A stretch of DNA of 64,000 nt from an uncultured Flavobacteriales bacterium (GTDB lineage: Bacteria > Bacteroidota > Bacteroidia > Flavobacteriales > Crocinitomicaceae), in the NCBI GenBank assembly GCA_946479285.1, contig CAMLFH010000017.1, forward strand, positions 1 to 64,000. The letters are read 5' to 3'. A program made the translations under genes and the position numbers. The notes under the pieces were generated by a model, which saw only the letters and a list, made by a program, of their open reading frames with translations, was not told the DNA's origin and ran no database searches. Positions 28,287-36,585 of the stretch are shown here, in pieces. Position 1 is the stretch's first letter. Each line of letters starts with the position of its first letter.

Positions 28287-28448
28287 TCATCCCAAAATTC
28301 AAGGGTAAATCCCCCACCCAATTTGTAACCAAATCTGCTGATCAAACTTATTTCAAATACACACGCGAATCGCAAAAATCCAAATCCTATAAACAAAATG
28401 CTGTGAATATCTCTTCAACATAAGGGAGATTCATCTGTTAATGGGGCG

Positions 28449-28456
28449 TATTTTTG
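28449..28456 (+). promoter_or_regulatory. Putative -7 element of the exbB operon
   Basis: TATTTTTG matches TAnnTTTG exactly and lies 32 bases before the exbB ATG. No clean TTG is found at the expected -33 spacing, so the promoter may need an activator. Confidence 0.4.
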
Positions 28457-28488
28457 GAAATTGATTCATGTATTGATTTATAAACCAG

Positions 28489-29229
28489 ATGAGAAAAGCA
28501 GCAATATTTACAATCTTATTTTTAGCAACTCCCTTGTTGAGTTTGGCGCAAATTGTTCAGGACAGCACGCCGGCAGCTGGAGAAAAGGCAGCAAAAGCAG
28601 GAGAAAAGATCACTGCATTGGATTTCGTAATGAAGGGCGGGGTTTTTATCATCCCTATTATTATTTTATTGTTCTATACATTGTACGTGATCATTGAGCG
28701 CTATCGCTACATCAAACGCATGTCTGTTTACAATTCCAATTTATTGAATGACATTCGCATGAACCTTGAAAAAGGAAATATCCAGGATGCATTGAATACC
28801 GTACAACGGGATCAAAGCGCATTCGGGTCCGTAGTTGCCGAAGGAATTCAAACGATCGGAAGACCGGTTTCTGAAATCGAATCCAACATGGAGAAGGTTG
28901 CCAATATTGAAATCGGTAAAATGGAAAAAGGAATGGGTGTATTGGGATTGATTGCAGGTATCGCACCAACTTTCGGATTTATCGGTACGATTGCCGGGGT
29001 AATCAAAATTTTCTACAACATCTCTATCTCTGAAAACGTAAGTATCGGAAATATCTCCGGGGGTTTATACGAAAAGATGATCAGTTCCGGTGCCGGATTG
29101 ACGGTAGGTATTATCGCTTATTCTGCTTATCATATTTTGAATGCAATGATCGATAACTACACGCTTAAAATCCAGTCTACCAACTTAGGATTTATTAATA
29201 TCATTCAACGTCCAGGAAAATGGCAATAA
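28489..29229 (+). CDS. exbB: ExbB/TolQ/MotA family proton channel protein
   Basis: A 246-aa protein. A cleavable or anchoring N-terminal segment ends LLSLAQ. Three membrane helices follow: 'GGVFIIPIIILLFYTLYVII' at about residues 49-68, and a pair at about 145-215 with the ExbB signature GLIAGIAPTFGFIGTIAG and AGLTVGIIAYSAYH. With ExbD it harvests the proton gradient to drive TonB. It overlaps exbD by 10 bases and heads a five-gene energy-transduction cluster. Confidence 0.93.
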   Translation: MRKAAIFTILFLATPLLSLAQIVQDSTPAAGEKAAKAGEKITALDFVMKGGVFIIPIIILLFYTLYVIIERYRYIKRMSVYNSNLLNDIRMNLEKGNIQDALNTVQRDQSAFGSVVAEGIQTIGRPVSEIESNMEKVANIEIGKMEKGMGVLGLIAGIAPTFGFIGTIAGVIKIFYNISISENVSIGNISGGLYEKMISSGAGLTVGIIAYSAYHILNAMIDNYTLKIQSTNLGFINIIQRPGKWQ

Positions 29230-29618
29230 AACGTAAAAAACGCTTTCATGCGGGAGTAGAATCCTCTTCCATGAGCGACATCATGTTCTTCCTGCTTTTG
29301 TTCTTTTTGATTATTTCTACATTGGCAAATCCGAACGTGATCCAGGTGCCGCTTCCGGATGCGAACAATACGGATCAAACTCCCAAGCAACTTTTGACTC
29401 TTACAGTTACAAGTGATAAGAAATATTACATCGATAAAGACGAGGTAAGCGCAGAGAATTTGGAGGCGACTTTATTACAGAGGGTCAAAGAATTCGGAGG
29501 AGAAAACACCGTAGTTCTTCGACCGGCGCATGATCTGGACGTCCAGGAATTGATCGACCTATTGCAACTTGGTTTGAAAAACAGGATCAAGTTCGTAATT
29601 GCTACCAAAGCCGGATAA
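29220..29618 (+). CDS. exbD: ExbD/TolR family biopolymer transport protein
   Basis: A 132-aa protein with a short basic cytoplasmic start (MAIKRKKRFHAGVESSSMSD). One membrane helix follows (about residues 20-40, IMFFLLLFFLIISTL), with the aspartate just before it (SMSDIM) as the conserved proton-path residue. A periplasmic domain ends ...RIKFVIATKAG. It overlaps the end of exbB by 10 bases, implying coupled translation, and is followed after 19 bases by a TonB-type gene. Confidence 0.92.
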   Translation: MAIKRKKRFHAGVESSSMSDIMFFLLLFFLIISTLANPNVIQVPLPDANNTDQTPKQLLTLTVTSDKKYYIDKDEVSAENLEATLLQRVKEFGGENTVVLRPAHDLDVQELIDLLQLGLKNRIKFVIATKAG

Positions 29619-29637
29619 TTCTTCTAAATCAGGAGCT

Positions 29638-30390
29638 ATGGAATACAGCGTGGAAACAGAAAAAAGAGACCGTAAGAATGACCGCAAAATGGCTCGGATC
29701 ATTACTATTTCCGCTTGCGTCGTATTGCTCTCCGTTCTTTCATTTATTGGATACAGCATTTCCAACCCAAATACGGATAAACAATTAGCTCAGGAGAATG
29801 AGGAATATGTTGCTTTGGATGCTCAGTTATTAGACCCGGGGACAAACGCAGGCGGAGCAGGAAGTCCTGCCAAAGCGGCCAAGGCAAAAACATCTCCTGC
29901 ACAAATGCAGCAGGTTCTTACATCACAGAACAGCGACGCACACGAAAAGTCGGGAAATTCAACTATAACAAATACAACGGATCCAAACGATCAGACTTCT
30001 GCCGCAAAACATGTCAGCGATAATCCATTTGGAAAGGGAGGGATTAACGGAGAAAAATATAGCGGAAACGTTGGGAACAATCCCGGTTGGAAAGATGATC
30101 AGACAGAACCTGACAAATCTCCTGAAACGGTGTCGCGCTACCTGGTTGAAAAACCCAATACAACAAACATTCAATCCGACGAAAACTGCAAGATCGTCCT
30201 GTCCGTTCTAATCGATCCGAACGGGAATATTATCGCAACACCTACCTTTGTAAAAAGCGGTTCAACGACCAATGATATGAATTTAATAAACCAGACCATT
30301 CAGGTGGTAAAAGAACAAGCCCGCTTTAACAAAGTGAACACGACAAAGAACACGAAAGTGGCAGTAGTTATTCGTATTACAGCGAGCTAA
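29638..30390 (+). CDS. TonB-type energy transducer (first copy)
   Basis: A 250-aa protein with a basic cytoplasmic start and one membrane helix (IITISACVVLLSVLSFIGYSI, about residues 22-42). A low-complexity N/G/S/K linker follows, and a C-terminal TonB-like domain has VEKPNTTNIQSDENCKIVLSV and DPNGNIIATPTFVKSG. The ATG at 29638 is preferred, as a good Shine-Dalgarno-like AGGAG lies 5 bases upstream, unusual here; a longer reading would start inside exbD. It should couple ExbBD to TonB-dependent receptors. It is close in layout and sequence to the next gene, so the two are a tandem duplication. Confidence 0.82.
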   Translation: MEYSVETEKRDRKNDRKMARIITISACVVLLSVLSFIGYSISNPNTDKQLAQENEEYVALDAQLLDPGTNAGGAGSPAKAAKAKTSPAQMQQVLTSQNSDAHEKSGNSTITNTTDPNDQTSAAKHVSDNPFGKGGINGEKYSGNVGNNPGWKDDQTEPDKSPETVSRYLVEKPNTTNIQSDENCKIVLSVLIDPNGNIIATPTFVKSGSTTNDMNLINQTIQVVKEQARFNKVNTTKNTKVAVVIRITAS

Positions 30391-30506
30391 TTTTGCTAAA
30401 AAATCCTTCGAAATTGAACTTTTTGGGATTTGAGTCGTAAATTACAATACCGGCTCAGTGATTAATTAAAATTACTCGCTATTCCGACACAATAAATGAA
30501 CAGAAT

Positions 30507-31277
30507 ATGGAAGAATTTGCTTTTGAAACAGTAAAGGCCGAAGAAGTCAAAGATCGAAAGGTAGCGGGAATCATCGCTGTATCTGCATTGGTATTACTTT
30601 TGGCTATTCTCCATTTTTTAGGGTACCGCATTCCCACTCCTCCGCTTCCGGAGCAGTTATTGTACAAGGACATGGAAATGCAGCTGCTCGATGTGGAATT
30701 AGAGGAATTGCCTGTTGGTACAGGTGGTGGTGGTTCCGGAACTCCTGCTAAGGTGGAACAAGCGACAAAAACTCCACCCCAAATGGAACAAGTACTCACC
30801 CAACACAGCAGTACCACACATCACAGTTCCGGAAATTCCAATATTACTAATACAAATACTCCAAATAACAATCCTCCAACCGGACAAAACGTCAGCAACA
30901 ATCCCTTTGGTACCGGCGGAAGCGGTGGTGGAAATGGAAGCGGGAATGGTCATGGAATCGGAAATGATGACGGAGACGGTTCAGGACCTGGTAACGGGGC
31001 CGGAAGTGGCGGAAACCCGGAACGTCGTTGGGTAGAAAAGCCTAACACAAACAGTATTCAATCAGACGAAAGCTGTGTAATTGTCTTGTCTATTTTGGTT
31101 GATCCGGATGGAAACATCATTGGAAAACCAACCTTTGTGAAGAATGGTTCCAATACAAACGATATGACATTGATCAACCAGGTAATTAACGTAGTTAAGA
31201 ATACCGGGAAATTCAACAAGGCTAATGTTACAAAAAATCAGAAAGTGGCTTCTGTCATTCGAATTAGTGCAAACTAG
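30507..31277 (+). CDS. TonB-type energy transducer (second, paralogous copy)
   Basis: A 256-aa paralogue of the preceding gene, with the same order of parts. The N-terminal reads VKDRKVAGIIAVSALVLLLAIL (membrane helix), then YKDMEMQLLDVELEE. A linker follows with the shared words QMEQVLT, NSNITNTN and NVSNNPFGTGG, and then a long run of G/N/S/D residues. The C-terminal domain has VEKPNTNSIQSDESCVIVLSI and DPDGNIIGKPTFVKNG. The linker is more glycine-rich than in the first copy, while the C-terminal domains are near-identical in pattern. Likely redundant or receptor-specific TonB. Confidence 0.82.
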   Translation: MEEFAFETVKAEEVKDRKVAGIIAVSALVLLLAILHFLGYRIPTPPLPEQLLYKDMEMQLLDVELEELPVGTGGGGSGTPAKVEQATKTPPQMEQVLTQHSSTTHHSSGNSNITNTNTPNNNPPTGQNVSNNPFGTGGSGGGNGSGNGHGIGNDDGDGSGPGNGAGSGGNPERRWVEKPNTNSIQSDESCVIVLSILVDPDGNIIGKPTFVKNGSNTNDMTLINQVINVVKNTGKFNKANVTKNQKVASVIRISAN

Positions 31278-31354
31278 TTTTCGTTAAAGTCGTTTAAAAA
31301 AAGATTTTCTTCATTTTTTAGGTGTAGATTTAAACTGGTTTACAAAGAGGGTTT

Positions 31355-32308
31355 ATGGTATTTGTATATATTCTGTTTATACTTATTATTCTTTTTTCGC
31401 TCTACCAATACGTGGATAATAGTGAGTGGGAGGAGTTTCATGCGAAGAACTTCAAAGTTATTTTCGAAAAACGAAATAAACGTTACGGAGCGTATCGCAT
31501 CAGGAACCGTCAACCGGTAGTTCTTATGTATGTGCTATTAGCAACGGTTCTATTGGGGGTTGCAGCCGTTTATACCAAAACGATCATCAATAATTACGAG
31601 GGCCTGAATGCAATGACTTTCAGTGATGTTTCGGATACCACTCAATTCACATTGAATGATGAAAACGTGGTAGAAACTCCGCCTTCGCAATTCAATTACC
31701 AGGGAGAAAATGGAGACGGGCTTCCGCAGGCACAGGATGGCGGCGAAAAACCAGAAGATAATCCACAAACAGATAAGTCTGCTCCACAGGAACAGCCGCA
31801 GCCAAAACCCGAAAAAACAAAACCAAGATCCCCGGAAGAATCCATTCAGGACTTCGAAAAACTACAGTTCGAAATGACAGGCGGAGCTGCTGAGCGCGAA
31901 AAGATCCAGAAAGAAATGGAAAAGCGTAAAAAGGAACGCGAAGAAAAGAAAAGACAGCAGCAAAAACAGGAAGGCGGACAGGGAGGAAATATCGGCAGTA
32001 ACGCTGGTAAACAAGGAAAGAATATGGCCGAATGGAATGTAAACGGACGAAAACCATTGCAAAACAACGATGATTACATCAAAATACCTGGTTACATGTG
32101 CGGAAGATCTGTTACGGCAACAATTGTTGTAAAAGTGAAAGTCAACTCTAACGGCGATGTGTATTGGGCACAATCACTGGCTCCGGCAGATGCAAATCCA
32201 TGCTGTGTAGAGCAGGCTATCAGCTATGCTAAAAAATCACGGTTCGAATATTCCGACAAACCGATCGAAGAAGGGACTATCACCTACTCTTTCAAACCGC
32301 AACAATAA
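31355..32308 (+). CDS. TonB-type energy transducer (third, divergent, two-helix form)
   Basis: A 317-aa protein with a different topology. A hydrophobic N-terminus (about residues 2-20) is followed by a short basic stretch with EKRNKRYGAYRIRNRQ, then a second helix (VVLMYVLLATVLLGVAAVY). After it comes a Pro/Gln/Glu/Lys-rich linker typical of TonB (residues about 110-195) and a C-terminal domain with 'CGRSVTATIVVKVKVNSNGD', ending TITYSFKPQQ. The KNKxYGAYxLR-type motif is common in Bacteroidota TonB proteins. It is the last gene of the exbBD cluster; folC starts 4 bases after its stop. Confidence 0.8.
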   Translation: MVFVYILFILIILFSLYQYVDNSEWEEFHAKNFKVIFEKRNKRYGAYRIRNRQPVVLMYVLLATVLLGVAAVYTKTIINNYEGLNAMTFSDVSDTTQFTLNDENVVETPPSQFNYQGENGDGLPQAQDGGEKPEDNPQTDKSAPQEQPQPKPEKTKPRSPEESIQDFEKLQFEMTGGAAEREKIQKEMEKRKKEREEKKRQQQKQEGGQGGNIGSNAGKQGKNMAEWNVNGRKPLQNNDDYIKIPGYMCGRSVTATIVVKVKVNSNGDVYWAQSLAPADANPCCVEQAISYAKKSRFEYSDKPIEEGTITYSFKPQQ

Positions 32309-32312
32309 TTCC

Positions 32313-33557
32313 ATGAACTATCCTGAAACCATCGATTGGTTGTTTCAACAATTTCCCGCTTATCATAACTTAGGTGCACAAGCCTACAATCCCGGATTGA
32401 AGAATATTGAAGAACTCAGTGCTTTTTTTAATAATCCCGAGAAAGAATTGCGATTCATTCATGTTGGCGGTACAAACGGAAAAGGTTCCGTATCCAACAT
32501 GCTGGCTTCCATCCTGACGGAAAGCGGTGAAAAAGCAGGTTTATTCACCTCCCCTCACCTCTTTGATTTTACAGAACGAATCCGCATCAACGGCAAACCG
32601 GTCGATGAACAATTTGTGATTGATTTTTGCGAAAAAGTGCGAAATCATTCCTGGAACATTGAACCTTCGTTCTTTGAGATCACCTGGATGATGGCACTTG
32701 CCTTCTTTCAACAAAACAAATGCTCCATCGTTATTGCAGAAGTAGGATTGGGCGGAAGGCTCGATGCAACGAATATCATTCAGCCGCTTATTTCGGTAAT
32801 TACAAATATCGGTCTGGACCATGTCAACATACTTGGCGACACGCGGGCAAAGATTGCCTTTGAGAAAGCCGGGATTATCAAACGAAACATTCCAGTGGTG
32901 TTAGGCGAAGTCGATCCGGAAACTTTCCCTGTTTTTGAAAGCGCTTCCAAAGCGTTGGATTCAGAGATCATCATCCCGGAAAAGTTGGAATCATTTCCAA
33001 AAGGAATCATCGGCTACCAGGTTGGCAATTACACGATCGTTTCAGTAGTTTGCGATTACCTGGAAGCAGGTGGATTCAATGTGAACAAAGAAACACGCGA
33101 AAACGGGATTAAAAACCTAAAGCACAATACCGGTTTCTTCGGCCGTATGGAAATAATCGCCCAGGAACCTTTGACAATTGTAGACTGTGCACACAACGCG
33201 GAAGGCATTCATGCCTTGTTCAATTCGGTAAAAAAACTCACGCACGGAACACTTCATTGCATTTATGGCACCAGTTCAGACAAAGACCTGGAAGCGATTT
33301 TGAATGAGTTTCCGAAAGATGCACATTATTATTTTACAAGCTTCACCAATCCAAGAAGTATTCAGATCACCGATTTACAGGAAAAAGTGGGATCTCAACT
33401 GGAAAAAAAACAATTTTTTAATGATCCGGTAAAAGCATTGTCAAAAGCGCAAGAATCTGCAAACAAAGCCGATACGATTTTGATTTTCGGATCCTTCTTT
33501 TTAGTCCATGATTTTTTTGAAGTTTTTTTTGAAAAAGGGCTTGCAGAAAAGAAATAA
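32313..33557 (+). CDS. folC: Folylpolyglutamate synthase/dihydrofolate synthase
   Basis: A 414-aa Mur-ligase-type enzyme. The ATP loop is HVGGTNGKGSVSNMLASIL, then FTSPHLFDFTERIRINGKPV, 'IAEVGLGGRLDATNIIQPL', 'ITNIGLDHVNILGDTRAKIA', and DCAHNAEGIHAL near the C-terminus. It makes dihydrofolate and adds glutamates to folates. The ATG at 32313 is chosen; an upstream in-frame ATG lies within the preceding gene. The 4-base spacing suggests cotranscription with the TonB gene. A strong promoter for the following tRNA overlaps its 3' end. Confidence 0.94.
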   Translation: MNYPETIDWLFQQFPAYHNLGAQAYNPGLKNIEELSAFFNNPEKELRFIHVGGTNGKGSVSNMLASILTESGEKAGLFTSPHLFDFTERIRINGKPVDEQFVIDFCEKVRNHSWNIEPSFFEITWMMALAFFQQNKCSIVIAEVGLGGRLDATNIIQPLISVITNIGLDHVNILGDTRAKIAFEKAGIIKRNIPVVLGEVDPETFPVFESASKALDSEIIIPEKLESFPKGIIGYQVGNYTIVSVVCDYLEAGGFNVNKETRENGIKNLKHNTGFFGRMEIIAQEPLTIVDCAHNAEGIHALFNSVKKLTHGTLHCIYGTSSDKDLEAILNEFPKDAHYYFTSFTNPRSIQITDLQEKVGSQLEKKQFFNDPVKALSKAQESANKADTILIFGSFFLVHDFFEVFFEKGLAEKK

Positions 33558-33570
33558 TGCCTTATATTTG
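33541..33570 (+). promoter_or_regulatory. tRNA-Val promoter
   Basis: TTG (33541-33543), 19 bases, TATATTTG (33563-33570): an exact match to the Bacteroidota housekeeping promoter. The -33 element lies within the last codons of folC. The tRNA begins 50 bases downstream. Confidence 0.75.
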
Positions 33571-33619
33571 CACTCGCGTTTGAGTTACAACGGTAGTTCA
33601 CAAAACGAAAATAAATTAT

Positions 33620-33694
<75 letters not shown>

Positions 33695-33699
33695 CCTTT

Positions 33700-33740
33700 G
33701 CCCTACGAAGTTCTGCAAGAACGAAGTAGGGCTTTTTTTT
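33700..33740 (+). terminator. Terminator after tRNA-Val
   Basis: GCCCTAC (33700-33706) pairs with GTAGGGC (33726-33732), with an inner GTTCT/AGAAC stem, followed by eight T. It starts 6 bases after the tRNA end. Confidence 0.88.
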
Positions 33741-33907
33741 TATACCCCCTTTCGCAAAATATTTTCTCAATGGGCTCCGGTGGGCTCAGCCCACTATCAT
33801 TATCTACAATTCTATTTAGAAAAAGCGAAGTAAGACTTTTTCAACTGCTTATTTCAAGTGATATTTTTTACTATCTTAAATAGAGAACATATCAAAACAC
33901 TATTCAA

Positions 33908-34081
33908 ATGCAATACGTTTATCTCCTCAAATGCTCCGATGGAACAACTTATACCGGATGTACTCATAATATTGAAGAACGATTACCTACATATTTATTC
34001 CTCCACAAGAACAAGCTTACGCTCAGTCATTCAAGTCTTTTGAATCCATGCTTAAGAAATCTTGAGTATATTCGCCAATAA
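33908..34081 (+). pseudogene. Broken GIY-YIG endonuclease-like gene (57-codon remnant)
   Basis: The ORF of 57 codons begins MQYVYLLKCSDGTTYTGCT, an excellent match to the start of GIY-YIG (YhbQ/UPF0213-like) proteins. The YVY and YTG pair is the catalytic core, and Arg25 in NIEERL is the usual arginine. After residue 26 the sequence loses all similarity to the family. Another frame further on reads SFKSFESMLKKS then stop, resembling the F-E-x-x-L-K-S region. Family members are about 80-100 aa, so a frameshift plus deletion is the simplest reading. The gap from the tRNA terminator to here (33741-33907) shows only a small GTGGGC/GCCCAC hairpin. Confidence 0.6.
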
Positions 34082-34105
34082 GAAAACACTAAAAACCGCA
34101 TATCC

Positions 34106-34942
34106 ATGAAAAAATCAATCGGCATTCTTTGCGCAGTCATCTCATTATTCCTTCACACAAATTATTCTTTTGCTCAAAAAGTAATCTATGATGAGGACAC
34201 GGTAAAAATTGATGGCAAACCTTATGCGATAATGAAAAAGAAAAACGCAGGTCCGATGAGGAGTGATTTTGCAGTTAGCAGTCTATCGGGAACAGAACTT
34301 CTGTATTTTAAATCTACCTTGCGCACCTGGACAGGAAGCGGCTTTCGGTTTGGCGCGGGGGACGAATTATATTATGAAGTTAACTTTATAGCAACTGGCA
34401 GTAAAGCGGATTTAAAATATTATAATGGGAATGGTTTTGCAAAATTAATAGTGGAAAATAATTTAGTAAAAGGAAACACTATTGACCCGGAATCTGAAAA
34501 AAGATTCATTCAGCTTAATAATGGTTCATTTCCTTCTAATTCCAGGCATCGTTCCGAACCTGACAAGTCACCGGCGGTAGTGGTGAATATTAATAATAAC
34601 GGAGTACCGGGAGACAATACTGCTACTCCGCCGGCGATTGCTCCAAAATCAAAGTCTCCTGTCACACTAACAGGAAATCAAATCATTCGGGATGGAGTTA
34701 CTATTGGAAAATTCAAGCAAGACACGACATCCTCTTCTTATTCACAAAAATCAGTTGTGGTTACGATTTATTCCGAAGGAGGTGAAAAAGTTGCAGAAGC
34801 ATCCGCTCCGGTTGCAAACCCTCAGGAATGGAATGTCAAGACTCTCAACGACAATAAAACATTCAATATTTTGTATGATTCACCAAATGAAAAAGAAAAA
34901 CTTTTCAAATGGCTGGCTGACAAAAATTATTTAACCGATTAA
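34106..34942 (+). CDS. Hypothetical secreted protein
   Basis: A 278-aa protein with a clear signal peptide (MKKSIGILCAVISLFLHTNYSFAQ). The mature part has two regions: residues about 25-135 are beta-rich with no known motif, and a stretch rich in N, P and S (about 140-195) leads to a C-terminal part with GNQIIRDGVTIGKF and VVVTIYSEGGEKVAEA. I do not recognise a family. It lies between the GIY-YIG remnant and a Crp-type regulator, in a stretch that looks accessory. Confidence 0.65.
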   Translation: MKKSIGILCAVISLFLHTNYSFAQKVIYDEDTVKIDGKPYAIMKKKNAGPMRSDFAVSSLSGTELLYFKSTLRTWTGSGFRFGAGDELYYEVNFIATGSKADLKYYNGNGFAKLIVENNLVKGNTIDPESEKRFIQLNNGSFPSNSRHRSEPDKSPAVVVNINNNGVPGDNTATPPAIAPKSKSPVTLTGNQIIRDGVTIGKFKQDTTSSSYSQKSVVVTIYSEGGEKVAEASAPVANPQEWNVKTLNDNKTFNILYDSPNEKEKLFKWLADKNYLTD

Positions 34943-34978
34943 AAATCGGGATATATAGCCACGACAAGCCCGGCAAAT

Positions 34979-34994
34979 TTTGCCAAATGGTAAA
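34979..34994. promoter_or_regulatory. Palindromic operator upstream of the Crp/Fnr-type gene
   Basis: TTTGCCAAATGGTAAA: arms TTTGCCA and TGGTAAA around AA, one mismatch. A near-identical site precedes the next gene. Here the centre lies about 35 bases before the end of a -7-like TAATTTG (35016-35022), close to the place where class II Crp activators bind (near -41). Confidence 0.6.
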
Positions 34995-35027
34995 TCCATC
35001 CATTCCTATTTTTCCTAATTTGCACGT

Positions 35028-35597
35028 ATGAAAGAGTTCACAGATTACATACTGAGGTTTGGCAATTTAAATCAGCAGCAAATGGATCTGATATTGGAAA
35101 ACGCAACTGTGTTAAATCTTCGGAAAGACGAATACTATTTAGAAGCAGGTAAAATTTCCAACAGATTCGGTTTTATCATAGAAGGTATTCTCCGTGTTTC
35201 TTATTTCAATAATAAATACGAAGAAATTACCAAATATTTCATAGAAGAGAATAATATCGTTGTAGATTTAGAGAGCTTTGACCATGAAATTCCTTCCATC
35301 GCCTATGTACAAGCAATTACTGATTGTAAAATTGTTGTTTTCTCAAAAAAGAACTGGCAGGAATTACAAAACACCATTGTTGGCTGGGATTCTATCACAC
35401 ATAAGATTATTTCAAAAGCATTGCTCCAAAAAGTTTCTCGAATCAGTTCAATAGTTGCACAGGACGCTACCGCAAATTACTTAACATTCCTGGAAAAATA
35501 TCCCAACGTCGCAAACCGTATCCCTCTTTCTTACCTGGCTTCCTACCTTGGAATAACACAATCCTCATTAAGCAGGATCAGAAAAAATATCCGCTAG
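35028..35597 (+). CDS. Crp/Fnr family transcriptional regulator
   Basis: A 189-aa protein. The N-terminal cyclic-nucleotide-binding fold contains 'FGFIIEGILRVSYF', KYFIEENNIVVDLESF, and ITDCKIVVFSKKNWQEL. The C-terminal winged helix ends in IPLSYLASYLGITQSSLSRIRKNI, whose recognition helix fits Crp/Fnr proteins of Bacteroidota. No cAMP-binding arginine set or Fnr cysteines is evident, so the signal is unknown. It is flanked by two copies of the palindrome TTTGCCAAATGGYAAA, one before itself and one before the SDR gene, so it likely controls both. Confidence 0.88.
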   Translation: MKEFTDYILRFGNLNQQQMDLILENATVLNLRKDEYYLEAGKISNRFGFIIEGILRVSYFNNKYEEITKYFIEENNIVVDLESFDHEIPSIAYVQAITDCKIVVFSKKNWQELQNTIVGWDSITHKIISKALLQKVSRISSIVAQDATANYLTFLEKYPNVANRIPLSYLASYLGITQSSLSRIRKNIR

Positions 35598-35602
35598 CGC
35601 TT

Positions 35603-35618
35603 TTTGCCAAATGGCAAA
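35603..35618. promoter_or_regulatory. Palindromic operator upstream of the SDR gene
   Basis: TTTGCCAAATGGCAAA is a perfect inverted repeat (arms TTTGCCA and TGGCAAA). It lies 6 bases after the regulator gene and about 36 bases before the end of a -7-like CACCTTTG (35640-35647). Spacing and sequence match the site upstream of the regulator. Confidence 0.65.
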
Positions 35619-35671
35619 TGATTTCATTTTTAAACCATACACCTTTGTATCGTTAATTAAAACTTAGAAAG

Positions 35672-36409
35672 ATGAAATCAGTATTAATCACAGGAGCAAA
35701 CAGAAGCATTGGCCTGGAATCAGCAAAACAACTCTCCCAAAAAGGTTTATTTGTTTATTTGGGCAGCCGGGATCTAAAAAAAGGACAGGAAACAGTAATC
35801 CAGTTGAATAAAGATGGTTATCAGAATATACGGGCCATACAAATTGATGTTACTAAGCCCGAAACCATTTTAGAAGCGCGAACTATTATTGAAAACGAAC
35901 AAGGCAAATTAGATATTCTTATTAACAACGCCGGAATTAGTAAAGGATTTCCTGAAAGCGTGCTCAATACATCTATTGAGGATATTCAGGAGGTATTTGA
36001 CACCAATTACTACGGAATTATCAGAACAACGCAAGCTTTCCTGGAATTACTCAAGAAGTCAGAAAATCCAAGGATCAGTAATATTACCTCTGGCCTCGGT
36101 TCACTGAATTTACACAGCGATCCGAACTGGAAATTTTATCACGTTAAACTGGGAAGTTATGTGCCTTCAAAAGCTTTGGTCAATGCTTACACGATCCTTT
36201 TGGCTTATGAATTAAGAGACTCATCTTTTAAAATAAATGCAATTGATCCTGGTTATACTGCCACCGACTTTAATCATCACCAAGGACCGGGAACCGTAGA
36301 AAGTGCAGCAGCTTTCATCGTTAAGCATACATTAACGCAAGACGATGCTCCAACGGGAAAATTCTTTAGTAATGACGTGGAAGACGGAACAGAAATAAGT
36401 CCCTGGTAA
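35672..36409 (+). CDS. Short-chain dehydrogenase/reductase
   Basis: A 245-aa NAD(P)-dependent oxidoreductase. The cofactor motif is TGANRSIGLE (residues 7-16). Others are DVTKPE, LINNAGIS, and the catalytic pair YVPSK (Tyr about 169, Lys about 173) preceded by the serine in the ISNITSGLGS strand. 'INAIDPGYTATDFNHHQGPG' is the usual end. Substrate unknown; this carbonyl-reductase-like group is often linked to quinone or aldehyde stress. It sits behind the Crp-type operator and ends in a good terminator. Confidence 0.88.
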   Translation: MKSVLITGANRSIGLESAKQLSQKGLFVYLGSRDLKKGQETVIQLNKDGYQNIRAIQIDVTKPETILEARTIIENEQGKLDILINNAGISKGFPESVLNTSIEDIQEVFDTNYYGIIRTTQAFLELLKKSENPRISNITSGLGSLNLHSDPNWKFYHVKLGSYVPSKALVNAYTILLAYELRDSSFKINAIDPGYTATDFNHHQGPGTVESAAAFIVKHTLTQDDAPTGKFFSNDVEDGTEISPW

Positions 36410-36415
36410 AAACGA

Positions 36416-36444
36416 AGAGTATTACGAAAGTAATGCTCTTTTTA
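36416..36444 (+). terminator. Terminator after the SDR gene
   Basis: A 10-bp stem, AGAGTATTAC (36416-36425) with GTAATGCTCT (36430-36439; one G-U), capped by a GAAA tetraloop and followed by a T-rich tail. Confidence 0.85.
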
Positions 36445-36585
36445 TTTCCCTAAATCCGCATTGCATTGGAGTTTTAACAGTATTCCAGATATTTTTCCAA
36501 ATTTGTAAAAACTAAACACATCTCTCCGAAAAAAAATGTACCTTAATTACCGGAACAAGCCATTTTACCTTAAAAACGATCACAC

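Noticed and set aside
31692..32057. Minus-strand ORF of 121 codons within the third TonB gene
   Set aside because: It is rich in Phe, Leu, Arg and Ser because it is antisense to the Glu/Lys/Gln-rich linker.
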